A stretch of DNA of 64,000 nucleotides from Chloroflexota bacterium (lineage in GTDB: Bacteria; Chloroflexota; Anaerolineae; CG2-30-64-16). The translations under genes and the position numbers were made by a program. This document shows, piece after piece, positions 25,974 through 33,660 of this stretch. The stretch is from positions 83,424 through 147,423 of the forward strand of contig JAPLHB010000188.1 of the NCBI GenBank assembly GCA_026389845.1, written 5' to 3'. Position 1 is the first letter of the stretch; each line of letters begins with the position of its first letter. A model generated the notes under the pieces. That model was not told the DNA's origin, searched no databases, and was given only the letters and a program-made list of their open reading frames with translations.

Positions 25974-26068
25974 CGCGCTTCACTACCTATCTCATCCGCC
26001 GTTGTAAATTGGTCGAGAAACGCGACGAAGGCCAGGAAATCGTACTGCGCAGACTCAAACGGAATCAC
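25970..26068 (-). CDS. Micro-ORF (32 aa) translationally coupled to the HprK-like gene
   Basis: GTG 26068 follows GGGGAGAGG. The 32-residue product starts MIPFESAQYDFLAFVAFLDQ and ends with a stop that overlaps the next start as ATGA. The overlap and the spacing make translation likely. The sequence is acidic and amphipathic with no known family. It could be a small partner or substrate of the kinase or only a coupling leader. Confidence 0.5.
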   Translation of the reverse strand: MIPFESAQYDFLAFVAFLDQFTTADEIGSEAR

Positions 26069-26111
26069 GTTCAGGAACCCTCTCCCCGCTGATCGTTCAC
26101 CGGTCCCCATT

Positions 26112-26612
26112 TTACCAGACTCCAGCCTTTGCAGCAAGGAGCTTTCGCCATCCGTAGCGCAAGACCCGCAACACGTGATGCCGCGCCAGCCAAAAGGGGA
26201 TCGCGGCGCGGGCGTCGGGACCGGGCCAGCAGCGGCGACCGTCGGAGTCGGCTGCGACCACTACGCCCAACACCTGGTTCGGCGCCAGCGACCGGTCGGG
26301 GGCCAGCCGGCCGTCCCCCTGGGTGATCCACCGCCCGGCCGCCCGGCGCACCAGCCTGTGGACGACCAGCGCGTCGCCGTCGGCGAAGACCACCAAGCTG
26401 CCGAGGGGCACGGCCGGCGGCAGTGGGGCGATCTCCACCTCGCAATCGGGGGGCAGCGTGGGGGTCATGCTCGTCCCGCGCAGACGCCAGCGGAAACGGC
26501 CCTCGTGGGCGAGGGCATCGCGCAGAAGCGGAAGCCAGTCGCTGATGAACATCGCGGTCACCCCAACAAAACGCGCTGCCGGCTCGGCCGACAGCGCGAT
26601 CAATTCACACAT
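26112..26612 (-). CDS. Signal peptidase I-like protein (S26 family, Ser-His type)
   Basis: About 166 residues. Box B is GTSMTPTLPP with the catalytic Ser. The general-base position reads LVVHRLVRR, a His rather than Lys, as in SipW/archaeal/eukaryotic-type signal peptidases, followed by a TQGDGRLAPD block. No convincing transmembrane anchor is visible, unusual for a true leader peptidase. Start 26612 (ATG) or 26552 (ATG) both possible. It could process exported peptides or proteins of this cluster. Confidence 0.75.
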   Translation of the reverse strand: MCELIALSAEPAARFVGVTAMFISDWLPLLRDALAHEGRFRWRLRGTSMTPTLPPDCEVEIAPLPPAVPLGSLVVFADGDALVVHRLVRRAAGRWITQGDGRLAPDRSLAPNQVLGVVVAADSDGRRCWPGPDARAAIPFWLARHHVLRVLRYGWRKLLAAKAGVW

Positions 26613-26613
26613 C

Positions 26614-26676
26614 CGCCCCCGTCCCCTAACGTTGGGGGAGCACGATTCCCCCAGGTTTGAGGGGGCAGGGGGCGCT
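26614..26676. repeat. R4 repeat between genes
   Basis: CCCCTAACGTTGGGG-type palindrome and a CCCCCAGG...GGGGG run between the BY-kinase stop and the signal-peptidase-like start. It also supplies the G-rich sequence upstream of that start. Confidence 0.7.
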
Positions 26677-26680
26677 TTTT

Positions 26681-28339
26681 CTACGCGTTTTCCGCGGTCG
26701 GCTCTTGCTCGACCGGCTGGCGGCGGCTCCCGAAGAGCGATCGGCGCCGGGGCTTGCTGGAATCGGCGCCGTTCCGGCCATCGCCGGAGTGGTAGTAGCC
26801 ACCGGAATGGTAGTATTGATAGTAGTAATAATAGTAGCCGCGGCCGCGCGCCGGCACGCGATTCAACACCACGCCCACCACGCGCGCCTGCACCTGCTGC
26901 AGCGCATCGAGGGTGCGGCGGGCCATCTCGCGGCGGGTCTTGTCGGCGTAGAGCACCAGCAGCACCCCATCGGTCTGGGTGGACAGCAGCGCCGTGTCCG
27001 ACAGCGCCATGGCCGGCGGGCTATCCAGCACGACGATGTCAGCCTGTTCCGTCAACTCGACCAGCAGGGTTTTCATGGCTACGGCGCCGAGCAGCTCGGC
27101 CGCGTTCGGGGGCAACGGTCCGGACGTCAGCACGCGCAGGCCGGGCACGGCGGTATCGCGCAAGAGTTGATCCAGCACCGCGCCGCCGTTCACCAGGGCC
27201 GTGGTCAGCCCCGTGTTGTTCGGCAGCTTGAACAGGCGGTGCAGTCGCGGCCGGTGCAGGTCCGCGTCCACCAGGATCACCCGCCGGCCGGCCTGAGCCA
27301 GCGCCGCGCCCAGGTTGGCGGCCGTGCGCGACTTGCCCTCGCCTGGCGAGGGGCTGGTGACGAGCAACGTGCGCAGCGGCCGATCCACCGCGGCGAACTG
27401 CAGGTTGGTGCGCAGCACGCGGTACGACTCGGCCGCGCCCGATTGGCCGCTCTCCACGACGGTCAGCTCGCCCAGCAGCGCCTCCACCTCCGGCACCGCG
27501 CCGAGCGTGGTTAAGCCCAGGGTGTTCTGCACGTCGTCGGGGTTTTTCAGCACGTCGTTGAGGTATTCGATGAGGAAGATCGCGCCCAACGCCAGCATCG
27601 CGCCCACGACGGCCGCCAGCAGGGTGTTCTGCGACGTGCGAGGGCGGATCGGCCGGGTGGGCGCCTCGGCGCGTTCGATGGCGAAGAGGTTGTCGGTGGT
27701 CTTGGCCTCTTCCAGGCGGATGTCGGACAGGCTCTTGGTCAGTGTCGTCTCCGAGGCTTGCAGCTCGCGCAGGTCGGCTTGGAGACGGATCAGCTCGGTC
27801 GCATCGCCAGCGGCCTGGGCTTTGTTGATCGCCTCCTGGGCGCGGCCGATGTCGCCGCGGACCTGCGTCAACTGCTCCTCCACGCTGGTCTTGGCGGACG
27901 TGAACCGCTGTGCCTGCATGGAGGTGCTCTGCTCGCGGAAGATTTCGGGCAACAGGTTGGCGATGGCTGCCGCGCGCGCCGGATTGGTGTCTTCCACCGA
28001 GATGACGAGGAGCTGGGTGTTGCGCACTGCGGTCACCTTGATCGCGTTCGCCAGCGCCACCGTCGTCATCGGCAGGTTCAGACGGTCGATCGCCTCGTCC
28101 AGCACCGGCCGTTTGCGCAGCCATTCGGCGTAGGTCTGCGTCAACCGTTCGCTGGTCATGATCGAGGTGTAGTCCGTGCTCGCCTGCTTGGACTGGTCCA
28201 CCAGGAGCGTGGACGAGGCCTGGTAAACCGGCACGGAACGTTTGCTGAAGATGTAGGCGGAGCCGGCCGCCAATAGCGTACCGAGGGCAATCAGCCACCA
28301 CCAGCGCAAAAGGAGATCAAAATAACGTCGTAATTCCAT
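26681..28339 (-). CDS. Wzz-type chain-length regulator fused to BY-kinase
   Basis: 552 residues. An N-terminal Wzz domain with TM1 (LLLRWWWLIALGTLLAAGSAY) and TM2 (about 245-265) is fused to a C-terminal CpsD/CapB-like tyrosine kinase. Walker A is SPSPGEGKSRTAA (about 330-342), Walker A' VILVDADLHRP and Walker B VVLDSPPA. A Tyr-rich tail (about 498-516, up to six Tyr in a row) is the autophosphorylation cluster. Such proteins control polymerisation and export of surface polysaccharide, so the cluster probably sits in an envelope-biogenesis locus. It ends just before the R4 repeat. Confidence 0.93.
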   Translation of the reverse strand: MELRRYFDLLLRWWWLIALGTLLAAGSAYIFSKRSVPVYQASSTLLVDQSKQASTDYTSIMTSERLTQTYAEWLRKRPVLDEAIDRLNLPMTTVALANAIKVTAVRNTQLLVISVEDTNPARAAAIANLLPEIFREQSTSMQAQRFTSAKTSVEEQLTQVRGDIGRAQEAINKAQAAGDATELIRLQADLRELQASETTLTKSLSDIRLEEAKTTDNLFAIERAEAPTRPIRPRTSQNTLLAAVVGAMLALGAIFLIEYLNDVLKNPDDVQNTLGLTTLGAVPEVEALLGELTVVESGQSGAAESYRVLRTNLQFAAVDRPLRTLLVTSPSPGEGKSRTAANLGAALAQAGRRVILVDADLHRPRLHRLFKLPNNTGLTTALVNGGAVLDQLLRDTAVPGLRVLTSGPLPPNAAELLGAVAMKTLLVELTEQADIVVLDSPPAMALSDTALLSTQTDGVLLVLYADKTRREMARRTLDALQQVQARVVGVVLNRVPARGRGYYYYYYQYYHSGGYYHSGDGRNGADSSKPRRRSLFGSRRQPVEQEPTAENA

Positions 28340-28508
28340 TTACCGTTCCCTGAGAGAATCAAATCCACATGGTCGCCTTGCTAAGTTAGCGGCGGAACCT
28401 TACAAGTCAGATTGCAGCGACTAAACTCACCTCAATCATACATCATCTCGCGAAGAACGGCAAGAAGCGATGGCCCTCCTGCGCATCGCGCAAAAGCGTC
28501 GGTGACTG

Positions 28509-28517
28509 TGGTATAAT
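28509..28517 (+). promoter_or_regulatory. Extended -10 element upstream of the DUF3052-like gene
   Basis: TGGTATAAT (28509-28517) carries the TGn extension and a perfect -10. No convincing -35 is seen. The downstream gene starts 131 bp later. Confidence 0.5.
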
Positions 28518-28647
28518 CCGCTCATGCCAGAACACACTACTGCCTGGCAGCGGTTTTCGCTTCGTCACCCCCGCCAACGACACCGGTCTGCCGACCGCCG
28601 GCGCCAAGGCGGCGCGTACGCAGACCTTCGGAGGGATCGGAACCGCA

Positions 28648-29055
28648 ATGTCTAGAAGCAACCTGCTCAAGAAGCTGCTCATCAAGCCCGGCCAGCGCGT
28701 ATTGATCCTCAACGCGCCGCCCGATTACCCGGAGGCGCTCGGCCCTCTGCCGGAGGGGGCTATCCAGGCCGATGGGCCGGATGGCACGCTGGATTTCGTG
28801 CATCTATTCGTCAAGGACAGCGCGGAGTTAGCGCGCCTGGCGCCGGTGGCCCTGGCTGCGATCAAGCGCGATGGCTTGCTCTGGATTTCGTATCCCAAGA
28901 AAAGCTCCGGCGTGGCAAGCGACCTCACGCGCGATGAGGGCTGGGCGCCGATCTACGAGGCCGGCCTGCGCCCCGTGACGCAGATCGCGGTGGACGAGGT
29001 CTGGTCGGCGGTGCGCTTTCGACCCATGGAGAGCGTGAAGGCGAAGACGAAATAG
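28648..29055 (+). CDS. DUF3052-like small protein
   Basis: 135 residues from ATG 28648 with GGAGG upstream. Blocks KLLIKPGQRVLILNAPPDY, GTLDFVHLFVKDSAEL and DGLLWISYPKKSSGV characterise a widespread family of unknown function resembling DUF3052, with a Rossmann-like fold suggested by alternating strands and helices. It stands alone between divergent and convergent genes and has its own extended -10. No catalytic residues are known for the family. Confidence 0.75.
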   Translation: MSRSNLLKKLLIKPGQRVLILNAPPDYPEALGPLPEGAIQADGPDGTLDFVHLFVKDSAELARLAPVALAAIKRDGLLWISYPKKSSGVASDLTRDEGWAPIYEAGLRPVTQIAVDEVWSAVRFRPMESVKAKTK

Positions 29056-29092
29056 CGGGGGCCAATCTTCGCTTGTCTTGGCGATACTATCA

Positions 29093-29761
29093 CTAGCCGT
29101 GCTGACTTTGTCTTTCGGTATTCTCAGAAATAGAGTGGTTGGCCAACGCCTCACGAATCTGGTTCACCACTTCACTCTCTTTATACGTCTTAGCATCGAA
29201 CGGTAGCAAAGGCAATCCTACCTGTTCAAAGACACTCTTCTTGAATTTATCGCTTTCTGCTCGGTCGTATTGCGTATGGCTGCTATCGTTCAATTCGATT
29301 CCTAGTCGTGGACGTTGCTGTGGCTTCTCACAGATAACGAAATCGATATGACGAGTCAGAATCCAGTTGATATACCGCCCTCTGTCCTTTGGCTCATTGG
29401 CCAGATCAACCAGGTCCGCCATGCGCACCTTTGCGAAGATTTGCCAGTCCTCACCAAAATTCCGACTCAATAGATCGTGAAACTTACGTTCCTGGTAACT
29501 GAACAAATAGTCTCGACGCTGATATCGAGGAGCTTCAGAGGTTGCAACTCCTAACTCTGGTTGTAGTCGTGGACCTGGGATGTGTATTTCTGAGGGTTCA
29601 GTAGATAACCCGCCAGTTGATGTGCTTCCGACAGCTTGTGGCTTATTGCTTGCATCGTCGGTTCTATCATGGACCTTTCGTTGAGACAGGTAGGTCACCA
29701 CGCCGAGCAACACCGCAATAATCACCAGGCAGAATGCTAACAGGAGATCGCTTGAATTCAA
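29093..29761 (-). CDS. Membrane-anchored DUF2726 protein
   Basis: 222 residues. One N-terminal helix (LLLAFCLVIIAVLLGVVTYL), a Ser/Thr-rich linker, then a DUF2726 domain (about 90-205: KVRMADLVDL, HIDFVICEKPQQRPRLGIELNDSSH, GLPLLPFDAKTY), a fold related to restriction-endonuclease-like nucleases. Start TTG 29761 is set by GGAG nine bases upstream. Base composition is visibly more AT-rich than the neighbours, suggesting recent transfer. Function unknown. Confidence 0.75.
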   Translation of the reverse strand: MNSSDLLLAFCLVIIAVLLGVVTYLSQRKVHDRTDDASNKPQAVGSTSTGGLSTEPSEIHIPGPRLQPELGVATSEAPRYQRRDYLFSYQERKFHDLLSRNFGEDWQIFAKVRMADLVDLANEPKDRGRYINWILTRHIDFVICEKPQQRPRLGIELNDSSHTQYDRAESDKFKKSVFEQVGLPLLPFDAKTYKESEVVNQIREALANHSISENTERQSQHG

Positions 29762-30055
29762 TTTGACTACTCCAATGGGAGATCTTCGCGTCGTGTAACG
29801 CAGTGGAGCGAGTGGACAAATGGTCTTTACAAACAGACAGCAGAGATCCCGAGGGGCGTTTTACCTGGTTGTGGACCAGGTGGGCCGCGGTAATCGCGAC
29901 CCCACCGCACTCGGCCTTACTCTTTGTCCTCTTAGTTGAGAGGATACCACGAGACGGGGAAAAAGGCAATAGTTCAGTTGAGGTAAAATGCGCGCAGACG
30001 GGCATCCTTGTGACTGTGGCCGAAGATCGTCTCTAAAGCCTGTTGTACAGAGGGA
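29762..30055. other. Intergenic stretch without a supported gene
   Basis: About 290 bp between DUF2726 and the methyltransferase gene. A short hairpin ACCTGGTTGTGGACCAGGT (near 29870) is present. Overlapping small frames on both strands lack ribosome sites and family resemblance, and no tRNA fold was found. Confidence 0.5.
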
Positions 30056-30832
30056 CTACGTCTTGCGGGCCTCGATCAGGTACTTTCGAGCCGCAAAGAC
30101 CAGGCCATCACCGCTCTCTAGCCGATCCTGAAGCCTGAGCAAACCCTCCAGGTGTGTATCCACCGAGAACCCCGGCACCAGCCACGGCACCGCTCGCAAG
30201 TAATAGACGATCGCACCGACGTCGGTGAAGGCGAGCTTGCCGGCCCATTCTTCGGTGCGTGCCAGCGTCAGTCCGGCGGCCCGGAGCTTCGACCCATTGT
30301 GGGTCAGGGTCGCCTCGGCCCACTGGGGGCGCGCGCCGAAGACCGCCTGCAGGTCGTTCGCCCACAGCCCATCCACTTGCTGGGTGAAAAACGTCCCGCC
30401 CGGCGCGAGCACGCGGGCAACCTCGTGACAGTTGAAGCCGGAGTGCCGATTGAGCACCAGATCGAACTCGCCGTCGGCAAACGGCATCGGGCCATGATCG
30501 GATAATAGCTCGACGCGCACGACGGTCACGCCTAGCGGCACCAGGCGTTCCGTCGCCAGGGCGAAGTTCGGCGGATAGTCCTCGGTGGCAACCACCTTCC
30601 TCGGCCAATGGCCGCGCAACTTCAGCAGGCGCTCACCGCCTCCAGTACCCATGTCCAGTACGGCTGCTGACCGCTGCAACAGTTCGGCCGCGCGGGTCGT
30701 GTAGGACCACGGGGCCTGCTCCTCTGTCATCCGGCATGAGCCTTCCAGGTAAGAAAAGTCCCAGCCGATGAAGGGTTGGCGCTCCTCGCGACGCCAGCTT
30801 TTGACGAGCGCCTGCTGATCAGAGCTGACCAC
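30056..30832 (-). CDS. Class I SAM-dependent methyltransferase
   Basis: 258 residues from GTG 30832, two bases after the MttB-like stop and behind AGGAGA. Longer upstream frames overlap the MttB gene and were rejected. The SAM motif VLDMGTGGGERLL (about 60-72), motif II-like acidic VVATED and post-motif LVLNRHSGFNCHEVARVLAPGG identify a Rossmann methyltransferase of the UbiE/COQ5-like type. Substrate unknown. It ends an operon aminotransferase-MttB-methyltransferase with 4-bp and 2-bp junctions. Confidence 0.87.
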   Translation of the reverse strand: MVSSDQQALVKSWRREERQPFIGWDFSYLEGSCRMTEEQAPWSYTTRAAELLQRSAAVLDMGTGGGERLLKLRGHWPRKVVATEDYPPNFALATERLVPLGVTVVRVELLSDHGPMPFADGEFDLVLNRHSGFNCHEVARVLAPGGTFFTQQVDGLWANDLQAVFGARPQWAEATLTHNGSKLRAAGLTLARTEEWAGKLAFTDVGAIVYYLRAVPWLVPGFSVDTHLEGLLRLQDRLESGDGLVFAARKYLIEARKT

Positions 30833-30834
30833 CG

Positions 30835-32280
30835 TTATTCTCCTGCGACTTCCGCCAGGATGGCCGCGATCTCTTCCGCGGCGCTGGACGGTAGCGGCGT
30901 GGGCCGGTGCGTAGCCAGGATTTTGCGCAACTTGCGCCCGACCCGCGCCGCCGTGTCCGTGCTGCCATCTTGCTCCCACAGCGCATACGGCGCGCGATCC
31001 AGCAGCGTCGGCACCCAAATTTCGCGGCGGGCCAGGCTGACCGAACGCGGCTGATCCAGGAACGTGCCCCCCGGCCCGATTTGCGCGATCAGGTCGAGCA
31101 TGATCGTCTCCGGGTTGACCTCGATCCCGCGCATCAGGCGCTTGACCAGGCTGATGATTTCATCGGTCAGCACCAGCATCGGCAGCGAGCCGATGTCGGC
31201 GCAGTCCAGGAAGCCCACGTCGTGCACCAACGCCGCGCCGCTCAGCGCAGACATGAGCACCTGGATGGCCGATTCAAGGCCGGCCTGCGCATCCAGGAGT
31301 TTGCTCTCGGACGCGCCGGCCGTGCCCATGAAGGGCAGCCCCAGGGAACGCGCCAGGTCCACCGCGGCCGCGCTGTACAGGCTCATCTCGGGCGAGCCAT
31401 ACGCCGGCCGGAGCGTCCGCATGTCCATGGCCGAAGGCACGGTGCCGACCGCCATGGCCGCGCCGCGACGCTTCAGTTGGACGATGGTCAGCCCGCTCAA
31501 CACAGTCGCCAGGTGAATCACCAGGGCGCTGGCCCCGGTAACAGGCGACTCGATGCCCACCGTGGGGCCGCCGATGTAGACGACGGGGATGCCGTGCTCC
31601 GCCGCCCACAGCAGGTTCGCCAGGTCTTCGTCGCTGTGGCGCAAGGGCGACGGGTAGGTGGAGAAGAGGGCGAAGAGGGGCCGCTCAGCCAATGCCTGCT
31701 CGCTCCCTGCCACCGCGACCGCCATGCGGTACATGGCAGCCACGTTCGCGGGCTTGTGCGCCCAGGCGATGATCGGCTTGCCGGTGTTGGCGAGCAGTTC
31801 GGCGAACTCGTAGACCGAAGCCAGGTCGGCCTGCACGTCGCTGATCAACCCCAGCCCCATGACGTAATCTATGCCGGGGAGCGCATCGGCCACGCGCGCG
31901 GTCATGCCGGGGTCGCCCCGCTGCGAGCGCCGGCGCTCGCCCGTGGTCGGGTCAAGGAAGTAGGTGCTGGTCAGCCCCGGCCCGAAGTGAACGCGATCGG
32001 GCGCCACGTGCATCTCGCGCCCCGCGTCACGCCCCCAGACGGTGAACGCGGGCGATGTGACCGCCAACGCTTCTTTTACGAGATGCGGCGGGACGCGCAC
32101 GATGCTGCCGTCGGCCCGCGCCCCGGCCGCGATCAGCAGGTCACGCGCCTCGGTGTTGTTCACCTGCACGCCGATCTGCTGCAGGCACTCCAGCGCGGAC
32201 CGGTATAGCTCCCCGCACTGCCGGTCGGAGAGGACGCGGAATTGGGGCGTCTGGCGGTCGGAGTAATTGGCTCGGATCAT
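30835..32280 (-). CDS. MttB-family (non-pyrrolysine) methylamine:corrinoid methyltransferase 1
   Basis: 481 residues, full length for the TIM-barrel MttB superfamily. Characteristic blocks are GTAGASESKLLDAQAGLES, ALVHDVGFLDCADIG and the IGPGGTFLD motif near the C-terminus. No in-frame amber codon, so it belongs with MtgB-like enzymes that demethylate quaternary amines (glycine betaine, carnitine, proline betaine, gamma-butyrobetaine) onto a corrinoid protein. Its start overlaps the aminotransferase stop (ATGA). No corrinoid protein is encoded in the window, so the acceptor must lie elsewhere. Substrate unknown. Confidence 0.88.
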   Translation of the reverse strand: MIRANYSDRQTPQFRVLSDRQCGELYRSALECLQQIGVQVNNTEARDLLIAAGARADGSIVRVPPHLVKEALAVTSPAFTVWGRDAGREMHVAPDRVHFGPGLTSTYFLDPTTGERRRSQRGDPGMTARVADALPGIDYVMGLGLISDVQADLASVYEFAELLANTGKPIIAWAHKPANVAAMYRMAVAVAGSEQALAERPLFALFSTYPSPLRHSDEDLANLLWAAEHGIPVVYIGGPTVGIESPVTGASALVIHLATVLSGLTIVQLKRRGAAMAVGTVPSAMDMRTLRPAYGSPEMSLYSAAAVDLARSLGLPFMGTAGASESKLLDAQAGLESAIQVLMSALSGAALVHDVGFLDCADIGSLPMLVLTDEIISLVKRLMRGIEVNPETIMLDLIAQIGPGGTFLDQPRSVSLARREIWVPTLLDRAPYALWEQDGSTDTAARVGRKLRKILATHRPTPLPSSAAEEIAAILAEVAGE

Positions 32281-33458
32281 GGGATTTTCCTCGGCAATTT
32301 GCTCAGTGCCGCGGCCATGCGCTCGACGGCCAACTCCAGGTTCGGCAGGGAGTTGGCGAAGCAGAGCCGCAGGTAGCCCTCGCCGTTCGCGCCGAACGCG
32401 GTGCCGGGCAGCACGGCCACGCCGGCCTCGTTCAGCAGATAGTCGGCCAGCCAGGTGGAGGTGTGTCCGAAGGCCGTCACGTTGGGGAAGACGTAGAACG
32501 CGCCCCCCGGCAACCGGCAGCGCACGCCGGGGATGGCGTTGAGGCCGGTCACCAGGAAATCGCGGCGGCGCTGATACTCGGCTACGACCGCGACCACTTG
32601 GTCTTGAGGCCCGGTCAGCGCCTCGATGCCGGCGTGTTGGGTGAAGTCGGCCGTGCAGCCCACCGAGTGCGTCAGCAGCAGCTCGACCCGCTCGGCCAGG
32701 CCGGCCGGCATGATCCCGAAGCCGAGTCGCCAGCCGGTCATGGCGTAGGTCTTGGAGAAGCCGTCGCAGATGATCGTCCGCTCGCGCATCCCGGGCAAGG
32801 TCGCGATGCTCGGCACGACGCGGTCGTCGTAGGCCAGGCTGCGGTAGATCTCGTCGGAGAGCACCCAGGCGTTGTGGCGACGGGCGGCCGCGGCGACGTG
32901 TTCCAGTGCGGCGAGCGACATCACGCCGCCGGTCGGGTTGCCGGGCGAGTTGAGGATGATCAGTCGCGTGCGGTCGTTCACCGCGCGGTCGAACGCGGCC
33001 AGATCGAACGAAAAATCGTCCTCCTCGCGTAGCGGCACCGGCACGGCCACCCCGCCCGCCACGCCGATCATCGCGGCGTAGGTGGGAAAGCCGGGGTCGG
33101 GGTAGATCACCTCGTCGCCGGGGCGCACCAACGCCAGCGTGGGGAAGAAGAGCGCTGGCTTGGCGCCCGGCCCGACGACAACCTCCTCCGGGCGAAAATC
33201 CAGGCCGAGCTGTCGACCGACGTGCTCGGCGATGGCGCGGCGCAGGGCCGGCGCGCCCGCCGACGGAGTGTAGCGCGTGCGTCCGCCGCGGAGGGCCGCG
33301 ACGCCGGCCTCGACGATGTTGGGGAAAGTCGGGAAGTCGGGCTGGCCGATCTCCAGGTGGACGATCTTCCGGCCGGCCGCTTCCAGGGCCTGGGCGCGGG
33401 CCAGCATGTGGTAAGCCCCTTCGGGGGACAGGTGGGTGACGCGTTCGGCAAAGTCCAT
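32277..33458 (-). CDS. Pyridoxal-phosphate aminotransferase (class I/II)
   Basis: 393 residues from ATG 33458, chosen for its GAGGG site. A further ATG at 33491 lies in the remnant of another gene. Fold-type I signatures are YTPSAGAPALRRAIA, NSPGNPTGG and the Schiff-base Lys236 in CDGFSKTYAMTGWRLG. It resembles AspC/PatA-type transaminases. The stop overlaps the MttB start, so an amino acid derived from an N-methylated substrate is a plausible partner, but this is inference. Confidence 0.9.
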   Translation of the reverse strand: MDFAERVTHLSPEGAYHMLARAQALEAAGRKIVHLEIGQPDFPTFPNIVEAGVAALRGGRTRYTPSAGAPALRRAIAEHVGRQLGLDFRPEEVVVGPGAKPALFFPTLALVRPGDEVIYPDPGFPTYAAMIGVAGGVAVPVPLREEDDFSFDLAAFDRAVNDRTRLIILNSPGNPTGGVMSLAALEHVAAAARRHNAWVLSDEIYRSLAYDDRVVPSIATLPGMRERTIICDGFSKTYAMTGWRLGFGIMPAGLAERVELLLTHSVGCTADFTQHAGIEALTGPQDQVVAVVAEYQRRRDFLVTGLNAIPGVRCRLPGGAFYVFPNVTAFGHTSTWLADYLLNEAGVAVLPGTAFGANGEGYLRLCFANSLPNLELAVERMAAALSKLPRKIP

Positions 33459-33471
33459 GGGTTCCCTCGTG

Positions 33472-33549
33472 TTAGTTGTGTCCGTATTCATCGCGGCGCG
33501 CCGCGACCAGGTAAGCATACTCCAATATCGTGCCCTGGCAAAAACCGCG
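33472..33549 (-). pseudogene. C-terminal remnant of an Asp/Glu-racemase-like gene
   Basis: The reverse strand reads GTILEYAYLVAARRDEYGHN-stop, matching the end of the intact racemase-like gene (GTLLDYAYSVVVHRDYYGHV). Upstream homology is gone. It suggests an ancestral racemase gene directly preceding the aminotransferase. Confidence 0.75.
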
Positions 33550-33573
33550 GAAGGCGGGTGAGGCCAGGCCCCC

Positions 33574-33602
33574 TTGTGCATCTGCGTGGGAGCGGCTATA
33601 AT
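33574..33602 (+). promoter_or_regulatory. Promoter of the PQQ-propeller gene
   Basis: TTGTGC (33574-33579), 17-bp spacer, TATAAT (33597-33602), 58 bp before ATG 33661. Confidence 0.65.
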
Positions 33603-33660
33603 CTGGATGACTTACTCCTGACGATGCCTTGTATGCGACGAAAGCACAGTGGTGGCTATC

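Noticed and set aside
29803..30036. A 77-codon plus-strand frame in the gap before the methyltransferase
   Set aside because: No ribosome site, no recognisable family and overlap with an equally plausible opposite-strand frame.
30832..31018. Longer start for the SAM methyltransferase
   Set aside because: It would overlap the coupled MttB gene in another frame; GTG 30832 with AGGAGA fits the operon.
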